Shown in pieces: positions 37,525 through 47,923 of a DNA stretch of 64,000 nt. The notes beneath the pieces were generated by a model that was not told the DNA's origin, searched no databases, and worked only from the letters and a program-made list of their open reading frames with translations. The stretch lies in the NCBI GenBank assembly GCA_036971615.1, contig JAYKKR010000002.1, positions 1,240,001-1,304,000 of the forward strand, written 5' to 3'. The translations under genes and the position numbers were made by a program. Each line of letters starts with the position of its first letter. Position 1 is the stretch's first letter. Source of the DNA: Amyloporia xantha (Eukaryota; Basidiomycota; Agaricomycetes; Polyporales; Adustoporiaceae).

Positions 37525-40500
37525 ATGCCAGTCACAAGGCGGAGAAGGTCTTCATCCACGCACACATTTGTTGATCGCGACGAGCTCAACCGTTATATAC
37601 AGGATAGAGAGCGATGGAGTACTCCTCAGAGGGGGCCTGATGGCCGATACCAACCTGTGGAACAGGTATATCCGATGCAGACGCCCTACGCTGGAGGGCC
37701 CTCCAGGACACTGCCCAACGCTTCTACATTGTTAAATGGAGAGGTACCCGCGCTGCCTCCCCGTCCGCCAGGACATGACGTTCTGTCTCGAGGCGATGCA
37801 GAAATATATCGTCCCGAACCTTCTGAGGTTATGTGGCCCTCACAGAAGGAGTCCACAGGCCCAGTGCCGCTGTCGTCTTTCACATCCCGAATGGCCTACA
37901 TGACTGCAGCTGAGAGATCACGCAACTACAAGGTTGCATACATGGAGCCTCACCTGCAACTGATGGCAGGACCTCTCCTGCGATATGACACCGTAGATGA
38001 ACAAGGTCTTTGGTTGGGAGCTGCATTGATCGTCAGTGAGTGTCCTTGGCCTTTCTAAGTAAATAGGCGTTTCAATTAATGCTGGCATAGCGGCTGATTC
38101 TGGCTCTAATTACGAACCGAACCCTAGGCTCACGTACACGTGGGATCCCGACCGGCCAGTTCCACTGACAAGGAGTGCTTCGCGCGACTATTCGCGTGGA
38201 TCCTCGATTGATCTCGGCCCTCATCCTGCCGATCCGCTATCTCGTCCAGGTACTGATGATAGGCACCAGCATCTTGGGCCGAACGCTGTCAAGAAGGAAG
38301 CACAAGGACAAGATATATATGTCTACTTTGGTAACGGTGGGTGAGTGGTTGCCGGTGTCGACATTGGATCGGCCCGTATTCATGACTGAGACTTAGCACT
38401 TGTACCTTTTGGCGGTTCATGCTACAAGTTCCCCTTGGGCCGAACGAGATGCGCGTTGATTACAGAGTCAATGGAGGACAGGAACTGCATTTTCACGTAC
38501 CAGGGCGCTATCAAAACATGCGTTGTGCGGCCTATTCTGTGAGTCCAATTTACGGAGATTACAGTTTGTCGATTCTGAAAGTCCGTTTAGTGCAACGGGT
38601 TCAGCGCAGGAGTCAACCCGAACGACTTCTGCGGGCCAGGATTTCATAGTGGCTATGACCCAGTGTGGAGTGACCTCCTCTTGAAGCACGCCGAACAGCC
38701 TTTCCATACACTGGTCGGCGGCGGCGACCAATTGTACTGCGATGGAGTCATTCGCGAGCCCGAGCTGCAAGAATGGGTGACATTACCCAAATCGGATAAG
38801 AAGAGGACTTTTCCCGTCACGCACGAGATGCTGGACGCGATTGATCGGTTCTATTTCAACCATTACTGCCATACTTTCAGAAGTGGCGCCTTTGCAAGGG
38901 CGAACAGTTCAATGTGCGTCTTGAATGTCCCACCATCGGACAACTTAACGGTGACTGAAATAAATCATGTTAGTCCAATGCTTAATATGCTTGGTGTGAT
39001 GCTATTTATATTGATGCTTTGCCAAAATGTCTAATTCCTACCGATTGCAGATGATCATGGTACGTAACATCGCGTGTGAATCATTGAACCATCCGCTGAT
39101 CTAGTAAATACTCGCAGATCTGGTAAGCTTGACAAATATGAATTGTGTTTGGAAGGAGTCGACACTCAGAGATGTTCATAAAGATCGATGGTTTCGGAAG
39201 TTGTTCGTCCTTCATCCACTTCGTCACTTCAGAGTACTCAATTTTGGCCAGATCCTGATGACCTCATGGAATCTCCCGTGTTTCGAACGTAAGCCTTGGT
39301 CGATCAGCGTCGTAATATTAGAATGCTCGCTCAAATCACAGGGACTCATTTCTGCGGGTCTTGAAGGATCGGATCTCGAGGGTACTTCTTCTACCTTCTT
39401 TTTCAATGCTTTATCAACAGTATGTCCCCATTCATAATAAACCGCCCAGCTACTCAGTGAAAACAGTGGAGTTTGACGGACGGGATGACCAACATCATCC
39501 GTTTAAATCACTGATCATAGGGGCAGACGGGCCCTTCGTGCCGTTCCCTTCCCACTCCTTTTTGACGTATCTTGGTCCCCAGGTTCGGATGCTTCTGCTT
39601 GATTGTCGGTACGTCCCTCCTTTCCGGCAATCGAGGCGCACCGCTAGACATTCCCCTCTACAGTGCCGAGCGGAAGTTGGACCAAGTTTGCAGTCACCAG
39701 GAGTACAGGGCTGTGATGGAGAAGGCCTTCTCGCTGCCAAGCACGGTCGAGCACCTCGTGGTGCAGCTTGGTATGTTCAGGACCGGTTAGACCCAACCCA
39801 CTGCTCACGGTTACTCTCAGGAATTCCTATCGCATATCCTCGAATGGTTTTCCTCGAGAGTGTCTTGGAATCCAAACTGAACCCGCTAGTTGTCTTAGGC
39901 AGAAATGGTTCTCTGGGCCTTGCTGGCTTTGTGAATAAATTCAATTCGGACGCTGAACTACTGGATGATTTGGTGAGCGATCGAAGTGTGTGGCATGGAG
40001 CCATAGTACCTGCTCATGGAGACTGCCTCAATGATTCTGTGACTATAGAACGACCATTGGACTGCTAAAGCTCACAAGGAATGTCTACTGAAAATGCCTT
40101 TACCCGTCATCCTTTTTAATGTGTTCTTATGTCGTACCTTTAGCGTGAGCGGAACTGGTTTATCGAGCAAATGCAAGCATATGCTAGGGCAATGCATGTC
40201 CGAGTTACATTTTTGTCGGGAGATGTCCATTGCGCTGCTGTCGGTGTGCTGAGGACCCTACCAAAAGCGAAAGAGCATGAGGTTCCACCTGCCATGGATT
40301 TCAGATACATGCTCAATGTCGTCTCTAGTAAGCTGTCTGTCGGTGACAACGTTCTAAATTTGGTGCTGACCATCGTCATTAGGTGCCATTGTCAACACGC
40401 CGTCGGTGGAGTCTCCTCGAAAGTCTTAATCAGAATCTCACGTCTTCTTTAAATAGCCCTCCTAACGCGGTCCTTACAATGGTCTCTTCTCTTGCAACGA

Positions 40501-40881
40501 AAACTCACCGGACTTTGCACCACATGCATACTGATGAAAGCATGGTATATATTCCTCGATTGATATCACACGTTTTACTGTCGATAGATGATAATGACGT
40601 TCCGCGTCGTCTAGGTCCCAGTATTTGATAAGGATACCAATGGGCAGTCCCCAAAAAGCAAGTATATCATGGGTAGGAGAAACTGGTGTGCCGTACAGTG
40701 GGACCCAGCTTCGAGAGACCTAGTCTTCGATATTCGCGTCGAGGTGGAGAAAGGTATTGGGCGGACTGTTGGGTAAGTCATTGCGCGACTTTGCACAAAA
40801 CCGCTGAAGGATCAACATGACTATGGTTATCTCAGATATATTGTCAGAGCGCCCGCTCCTCGGTGGAGTGATCATGACTGA
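37525..40881 (+). CDS. PhoD-like phosphatase-domain protein with 19 exons
   Basis: A predicted metallophosphatase-fold protein of the fungal PhoD-like family. Exons are 37525-38035, 38091-38340, 38397-38538, 38591-38913, 38974-38993, 39051-39059, 39118-39122, 39184-39202, 39252-39288, 39367-39419, 39467-39608, 39664-39770, 39821-39972, 40049-40081, 40144-40327, 40383-40401, 40457-40544, 40615-40772 and 40836-40881, giving 765 residues. Key segments are VYFGNGGTCTFWRF, GGGDQLYCDG, NMLDDHDLIDGFGSYPDDL (assembled across five short exons), RMLLLDCRAERK, NDHWTAKAHKE, LSGDVHCAAVG and MGRRNWCAVQWD. The DxD/GDxH-type residues expected to bind metals are present. One junction is odd: exon 14 needs to end at 40081 but the GT begins one base later (40083). 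Confidence 0.85.
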
Positions 40882-41407
40882 CTATGTCTATGATAATGCA
40901 CCGCCGTCAATGTAAACATGATCTTAGTACAGGTGGTTTGCTGGCGATTTAGGATGTTTCCGCGATTGCTAGCCTATCGACAACGTATTCCGGAGATGCA
41001 AACGCCCCTAATCAACATGACCATTTGGCATTTGGTGTCAAGCCACTGAAAACTCTTGATCGAATTTCCCTCGGGCCGTGACACAGCAGGAGAAGCTTCG
41101 ACCAAGTAAAACCCGTTCAATTCCATACCGCTGATCGGCCGTCTGCACTACAACCGGGACATCGAGAACCGTCTTGGGGATCATCGTCACGGATGCCTGA
41201 CGAGCATCTCGTCAAAAAGCCAAGTCTCAGCGACTCCAGTTGAGCGGCACGCCGTGGACTTTGATCCGAGGGATAAGTACGCTTAGGAGGGGTACCCTCC
41301 CATGATGCCACGATCCATAGGTTTCTTTATTTCGAGGTATCTGAGAAGGAAGGGGCCACTGATCGCCACCATGCCGTCCATTACCGAATCGTCCAAGATT
41401 ATCGAGA
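40882..41407. other. Convergent intergenic region
   Basis: About 0.5 kb between the stops of the PhoD-like (plus) and Bre2-like (minus) genes. It should hold both 3' UTRs; nothing else seen. Confidence 0.4.
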
Positions 41408-43448
41408 CTACATGGGATTGGGAACTCGTTCTCGATAAGTGAATGTCGTCTCGCCAAGACTTATTCTGTCCGTCGAATTTGTTTGACCTGACTGTTTCGT
41501 CAATGTCGGTGCTTCTGTGTCCATATCTTCATCCTCTGTGTTGTAGGCGCTCGAGTCACGGCGAGACGCGATGTCAGCCATGTGGACGTCAATACTAGAC
41601 GCGGCAGTCGGTGCGGGAGAATAAGTAGAGAAGTCGGCCTGTTTTGGAGAGAGGAAATCCGACGGAAGTGACTTCTCTGGAGAGGGGATGGAGGGACCGA
41701 CGGGGTCATGCTCGGCAGGAAGATCGGGCTTTGCATCGTTTCCTGCAGCAGCATCTTCTTCCAGCTTCCGCTGCCTCGCTTCTGCCTCTTCTTTAGCCTG
41801 CTGGGCTTTCCTCGCTTTACGGGCAGCAGCCTGTGCCCTCCTCTTCGCCCTGTGCGCTTCCAACTTCTCAGCTTCTGCTTTCTCTCTTTCTTCATCTTTC
41901 TGCTGATGCTAGGCGATAAGATCAACAATCAAACAGGGAAAAGTATATGACTGAAAGTAGCCCACCTGCTGCGTGTTATCTACTCCGCCAGCTTCGAACT
42001 CGTCCAATGCCCTCTGTTCGGCCATAAACTCCGGGTAACGCTCACAAATAGGACGCCATGTCCGTTGCGTTTGTGATATAAGAGGCTTGACATCACTTTC
42101 GAGAGGATTTGTCGAGGACAGTACGGCGTCGATGTCCGGAGGTGGAGGAAAGTCGAAATCAGGTCCAGGATTAATCTTGACCCTCGCCTCATTGAATAAA
42201 GATATGAACGGATAATATCCAAGAGTTCCATCGTCAAACGGATTTTCTTTGTGCTCTCGGAGACCTTCCTTATTGGTCCGCTTGTTCCTTTTCCTGCGTT
42301 TTATTCCGAGGCGCGCGTAATGGTAAGTAATCGAAGAGATCCTGGAAAGCGACGCCTTGACATTCTCCGTTGATGAAAAATGCCAGATGTGAATCGGGAC
42401 CTAACGAAGGCAGCGGACGTAGAGGAGCTGGCTCCTGGACGTTTGTTTTCTTGCCTCGGGAAGATGACGGGAGATTCTTCACCGTAGCCGATTTTTTCGT
42501 CGCCGATGATGGCATCGAGCCAGAATTCGTCGCCTTCGCCCGGTCGTTCGCGTCCATAAGCGCGATCATCTCCTTCGACTGCGGATATTCCAAAGACTCG
42601 AAGTACTCCTGTCCCTTGAACTCAATGGCAATGCGTTCGCGCTTGATATGGGCCGGATCATGAGGGTCCTTGCGATCCGGCTTGCGACGCGGCGAAGGAA
42701 GCGATATATACATCCCAATGACGTCCCCAGACTTGAAGGACTTGCCGTAGGGACGCGGGCGAGACAGATGGACCTTCTCTCCGGTTTTGTCTCGGAATGC
42801 ATAACTGTATCCGTCCAAACCTGCAGGCCCATTCAATGGAGCCTCCCGCCTTGCCCAGCCTACTCGCACATGGCTGCCCTCGCGCGCCTGACTCTCCGGA
42901 GCCTTCTCCCCTCCGCCCAGCTCTACCTTGACTTCCATGTACCACTTACCCTCCCGGACCGGCGCGTTACAACGCGCACTCCTGAAGCCTTTCTCTCCCT
43001 TCAGTCCGAGCCCATCCTGGGTGACTTTAACGAATGTGCTCCGATCCTCCCAGGACACTCGGTACGAAGTTGGCGCGGACTCGATAGTTCTGAACGGAAA
43101 GGCGGAACCAGGAGGGGTCAGGCCAGCAGGGGTGTATCGAAAGTTGAGGCGGTTATTGCACAAGGGTTCAGTGTTGTAATAGGGTGAGCCAGGGAACAGC
43201 TGGACGAAGACAGGATGCCGAGAAATGTCGAGTCGCGGACGCGCAGAGAGATCGAGGTGCCGCGTCGGTAGGACTACGTTCTCTGCGCCTGGTCCGGGAG
43301 TCGCACCAGGGTCGGAAGGTGCTGGTGAGGAGGCGATAGCACTCGACATGGCAGCATGCTTTCGTTTCCGACTTGGAGGCTGCGCGGGCACATTTGAGAC
43401 CACGATGGCTGGTGGCGAGGGCTCACGAGGTGAGCTTGGAGCTTCCAT
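41408..43448 (-). CDS. bre2: Bre2/Ash2-like COMPASS subunit (SPRY domain), one frameshift
   Basis: Subunit of the Set1/COMPASS histone H3K4 methyltransferase. The start is ATG 43448; exon 1 is 41966-43448 and exon 2 41408-41908. SPRY sequences run from about residue 95 to 390 (LNFRYTPAG, VREGKWYMEVKVEL, HVRVGWARREAPLNGP, GYSYAFRDKTGEKVH, FKSGDVIGMYI, HLAFFINGECQGVAFQDL). The conserved NPFDDGTLGYYPFISLFN...INPGPDFDFP segment typical of Ash2/Bre2 follows in another frame. Exon 1 is 1483 nt, one base over a codon multiple, and removing one base of the AAAA run at 42299-42302 joins the frames (about 660 residues). The tail is a Lys/Glu-rich coiled coil and an acidic end. Assembly error is the simplest explanation. 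Confidence 0.85.
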
Positions 43449-44091
43449 AGTATAGTAGAGGGTGTTTATATATACCGGGGACAATCTGATCTCGATTCGG
43501 TCTCTGCAAGTTCTGAGCGCAAGAAGCTCCGGAGAAGCAGAGAAAATAAGGGGATAATTATGCCTGTTCACGCGTAAAGTATGGCGAGGAGCACCTCTGG
43601 TATATAAAACCAATTCGTGATTCCAGCGTCGCGCCCGCCTGGGCAAATGAGGGACAATTGCAAGGAAAGTCTGCGAATACAATGAAGAGTGAATTCTTGA
43701 TCGTCAGATGTGCGTGTAGTAGCCGTGGTGTTCGTATCCCGTATATACAAGACACAAGTTTACGCTGCTAAGATGCAACGGTTTCGTGCTGGGTATGTCA
43801 CGGTATAGGGGTTTTGAGCGGTCTCTAAGGGCCAATTTTTGGGCTGAGAGCTTAACAGTAGATAGAACGTATCCTGATAGAAGTGCGTCTCAGTAGCCAG
43901 GATGTGGTGGCGGGACAAGGCAGTGTAGAGCAGTGGCCCACAAGGCAGTTGACAGAAAGCACGAGCACCGACACGCCCCGGGAGTTGCCGGGCGCCTCTC
44001 GACGCGATCGACTGCCAGTGGCCACTGCAACATAATCTGCCATTAGCATCGAAATTCGTTGCAAAATTGGAATCTATTTCTATCTGCGACC
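43449..44091. other. Divergent promoter region
   Basis: About 640 bp between the ATGs of the Bre2-like (minus) and E2 (plus) genes. A TATATATA stretch lies near 43467-43474, only about 20 bp upstream of the Bre2 ATG. No gene seen. Confidence 0.35.
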
Positions 44092-45170
44092 ATGACAGCA
44101 TTACGGTACAATCATCTCGTCTTCATCGCTGTTTATCCTGGCTAATACTTTTGCAGTCGCATCCAGAAGGTATTCGCTGCCCGCATTTCCGCTTTATGGC
44201 AGAAACGCTCACCTCCGAGTAGGAACTAACAGATGTTACCAGCAAGCCCATTAGTGTAGGTGCTCACTTTGATCTCTCATGACTGATCTGATCTGTGCTA
44301 TCCCTTACCGATCTTAGGGCTTGATCGTTGAACCCGTCGAGGACAATCTCTTCGAGTGGAAGTGCGCGGTCAAGGCCTCTGTATGTGCTCCTTTGTCGAT
44401 CACTATTTCGAGCATTATGAAAACATTTCTTCGTACAACGTAGTCAGACAGTCCGTACAAAGGGGGTACTTACCACTTTGCTCTGACGCTACCGGAGAAC
44501 TTCCCCTTCAAGGCGCCCTCCGTAAGCGGTTTTTTATTGGTAGAGCAATAGTTCTGATTCGAAACCGCACCATCTACTCGATGCTTACACGCGAACAACA
44601 ATGCTTTCTTGGCTATGCACCAATAGGTCAAATTCACCACCAAAATCTACCACCCAGGAATAAACGAGGAGGGGCACATCTGTGTTCCTGTCCTGCGAGA
44701 TCAGGTGAGTTCTCAGTCTACCCTAATTTTGATGAGGCCTAGAGCCTATGTTGTGCTTCGGCTATGATCTCGTATTGACTGCGTTTTTACGTGTCGCGCT
44801 TGCGACCACACAGTGGAAGCCTTCCGTCACCCTGTCTTCGGGTACGTACGCCCTGTGTGTATCTCATGGCTTGCACCAAGCTCACGTCGTGTCGTCCATA
44901 CAGTCCTAGCAATCATCCAAGAGAAAGTCAACAACCCTAGTCCGGACGACCCATTCGAGCCCGACATCGCGGCGGTGAGGACGATCTTTCTTACCGAGTC
45001 ATATGATCAGACATTCTGATCTTGATGTATAATCTCCATGCAGCAAATGAAGAACGATCACGCTCAATTCCTGGCAACTGCCAAGGAGTGGACGAAGAAG
45101 TAAGCAGCATCTCATGATCCTCACAGCAATAGCACGCTGAAGATCCTTCACCAGGTATGCTAGCGCCTGA
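44092..45170 (+). CDS. E2 ubiquitin-conjugating enzyme
   Basis: Accepts ubiquitin or a ubiquitin-like protein as a thioester from E1. Ten exons are 44092-44105, 44157-44169, 44223-44255, 44318-44380, 44444-44521, 44627-44704, 44814-44841, 44904-44974, 45044-45099 and 45155-45170. They give 149 residues, the size of a minimal UBC fold. It begins RRIQKELTDVTSKPI (helix 1), then EDNLFEWKCAVKA, SPYKGGTYHFALTLPENFPFKAPSV (split here by an intron), and the active site INEEGHICVPVLRDQ with catalytic Cys86. The normally invariant HPN tripeptide is HPG (76-78). The C-terminus is KNDHAQFLATAKEWTKKYA-like. The specific E2 class is not assigned. Confidence 0.9.
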
Positions 45171-47923
45171 GGCCGGCTCTGTCAGCGTGCTCGAGACCAC
45201 CGCCGTGTATGATAATCATTCTGTATCGGAAGGCCGTTGTTTGCACCATGTAATTCTAGCAGAGAAGTTACAACCCATGTATAGATTCGATCACTTCGAT
45301 CTCCGCGAACGCCTCGCCCACAGTTCATGAACGAGCGAAATGGACTCGCCAGATTGACGATGTTATCTGATGCTGTATTCAGCAAATGTGCGAACTGATG
45401 ATGCCTTCCAGTTGGTCTGGGAAACTAGCTAGAATAGAATACGGCGACGGAACATACATGTATATCGGTGCAGCGTCAAGAATCTTTTGAGAAAGCTCTA
45501 TCAGTTATGTCTTCTCAGTCTGACTGTGATCGGACTGTATACTGGGGTTACTATACCGACGAAATGGCGTTCAGTTGCAATTGCCTCCAGACGCACATCA
45601 TGCTTCTTGGCTCCGGCATTTGTACCTGAAACGTTAGGAGCCCAGGAAGTTGTTGAACGGCCACAGGGTGGTCATATTCTGTGGTGGAAAACATAAGTAC
45701 GCAGAACACAACTAGCCACTTCGTGTTCCAAGTGGTCCGCGGTATATCCTCTCACTGGTTATCCTGGATGCGAGGTGTACGTCAGTTAGATAGGGTGGCA
45801 TCGTCAAATGGTGAATGCTGATAATGCCGAGGCAGGTCATGGGGAGCGGCGATATCCTCGGAGGTATACACATGCGGCAAACCTACGGAGAGCCGTCCAC
45901 TTGAAATACGGTACCAGAAGCACAGCAGCAGATGATGCTCATTCGCAGGCTGCATGCGTAGACAGTTGACCTGTGATTTCGTTGTGATGGTGGACAGGGT
46001 CGAAGGAGATCAAAGCCCCAGGCGAGTTATCCATCCATTTTGCGACGTCTGGCTCGGAGGTCTTAAGAGCCTTCGCGGGATTATGGATGGATCATCGAGA
46101 ATATTGCTGCGCAATTGAGCGGGCTATCTAGATTTCGAGGCTGGTTATCAATTGTCTTTAGCGTTCGGGGTTCATACCTTGTATAGTGGGGTAGGGGAAC
46201 ATATCCGTATTGTAGTGCCTGAGAGTGACAGTACGGTATGGAAGATGTCATTGGAATTACCATGAAGACGGCCGGGCCCGGGCGAACCCAGTTTACATGC
46301 GTCTGCCTGCAGGATCAGGGGAGGTGGTTAAAGAGTGGTAGTGCCACACTGACTTTGACTATATTCCACGTTCTCACGAGGATTGCTGCCGGAAGCGAAC
46401 CTTTATTTTTAAAAACAAGGAAGATATGTGCGTACACAGCGGCGGATTTTCCGAGCGGAACGAATTACGAAATCGTGATCTTCGGGAAGAAGAGTCGTAT
46501 GAACGGTGAGAGGAACGGGCCTACGACACCGGTGGAGAAGCCTTAGCAGTTTGCTGAGAAAGCCGGACTACTAGACTAAGAGCACACAGAAGTAGACTCA
46601 GTGGGGCTAGCGGCAGCCACAAATCCGATAGTAGCACCAAGAGGCCGAAATGTCTGATATGGATGATGTTGAGGACGTCTTCAGAATATATTCCTGCGCG
46701 AAGAAGACACGATATAGGTGATTCAAAAACAGTCTTACCCGGAAAGACACTGCTTCGAAGTCCTCTGTTCGGTGGTACGATTGCAAGTGTAAGCAAGAAT
46801 TGATCAAGTAAGCTGCATGATTCGACATTGAGTGCCATGTGAGAACAACGACCAACCTAGCTCTCGTTGGTTCTAATCAGGCGGTACCTGGACCGGCCAT
46901 TCATCTCCGTGCTGAGCAAAGGAATACATTTGAATCGACTGTTCGAGGGGTGCTCACACGGGGAGTTGATCTTCCTGAGACACTACATTTCCTCGTCGAC
47001 GAGTCCAGACGAACTGCGTTCTGTAATCTAAACGCCCCTGGATGAGACCGACTAGGCATAAACTGAGCTGATACTACATCCGGTATCGCCACGGACGAAA
47101 TGATATCTGTAAGGAACCGATTAGTCCAATTTCGCCAAAACTCACAAGGATTTGTGCTTGACCCCGGTCCTCCGAGGTCGAATCGACTGGGGTCAACGCC
47201 TTAATCAATACCGTCGCGCATTGCAAACTCCTACCGGCAGCCTCGAGAATTAACGCAAGGTCGAATTTGCGTGCGGTCGAATTTGCGTGCGGTCGAATTT
47301 GAAAGATCTGCTGTATGGTGTCTCAAGTCATGATCATATGCTTGGACTCGTAAAGTCGCCGCCTATTTCACATTGATTTCACAGGCTGTTGTGTCCTTGT
47401 AGATCCGTTTCCTTTTTGAGCGGTGCAATTATCAAGGCGCGCAGCTACCACTGACGGGTCCCGCGCAACAGCAAAAGGTCCTCTGTCTCGCGTTCTCATT
47501 CTTTTCTCGCTTTAAACTCTAGCAGACGGTGCTACACAATTCCTTCTGTCCACATCCGGCATCTTGAATGAAAAGGTGAAAACCGGGAGAAGCGTCGTCT
47601 TCCCCTGATCTCAGAGCCGCGGTCCTTTTTTCGACATCCAACTCGTGTTCAACACGTTGCTCGCTCGTTTCTCCTGCTAGTCCAATTCCACGAATACCCT
47701 TCACCTTGTATATCAGTTCACTGGTCTGATTCGAATAGCCCAATTGGGCGTCACATTTGCGTAACGCACCGTCTGCGCACCTCATATCTTCCACATACCA
47801 CCTAGCCGACCAATCTCCGCGCGTGCGCTGACCTGTCTCGACCTATCACGCTCAACTCAACGTGCAAACAACGAGGCTATCGAATCGAGGGAGGGTTAGA
47901 AGTGGAGCCGAGAACAATTAGCC
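45171..47923. other. 2.75-kb gene-poor region
   Basis: No open frame on either strand shows domain features, plausible splice-joined continuation or a convincing start context. A short tandem repeat lies at 47259-47300. It separates the E2 gene from the large Ser-rich gene and may hold non-coding RNA or decayed sequence I cannot recognise. Confidence 0.4.
47259..47300 (+). repeat. 16-bp tandem repeat, about 2.6 copies
   Basis: The unit GGTCGAATTTGCGTGC repeats directly, with the last copy truncated to GGTCGAATTT. Function unknown. Confidence 0.7.

Noticed and set aside
39184..39290. A 34-bp frame-breaking insertion in the PhoD gene
   Set aside because: A 49-nt intron from GTTCGT at 39203 to GGCCAG at 39251 gives FGSYPDDL perfectly, so no lesion is needed there.
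46238..46838. Pair of overlapping 100-codon frames on opposite strands
   Set aside because: Neither has coding character or neighbours to splice to.
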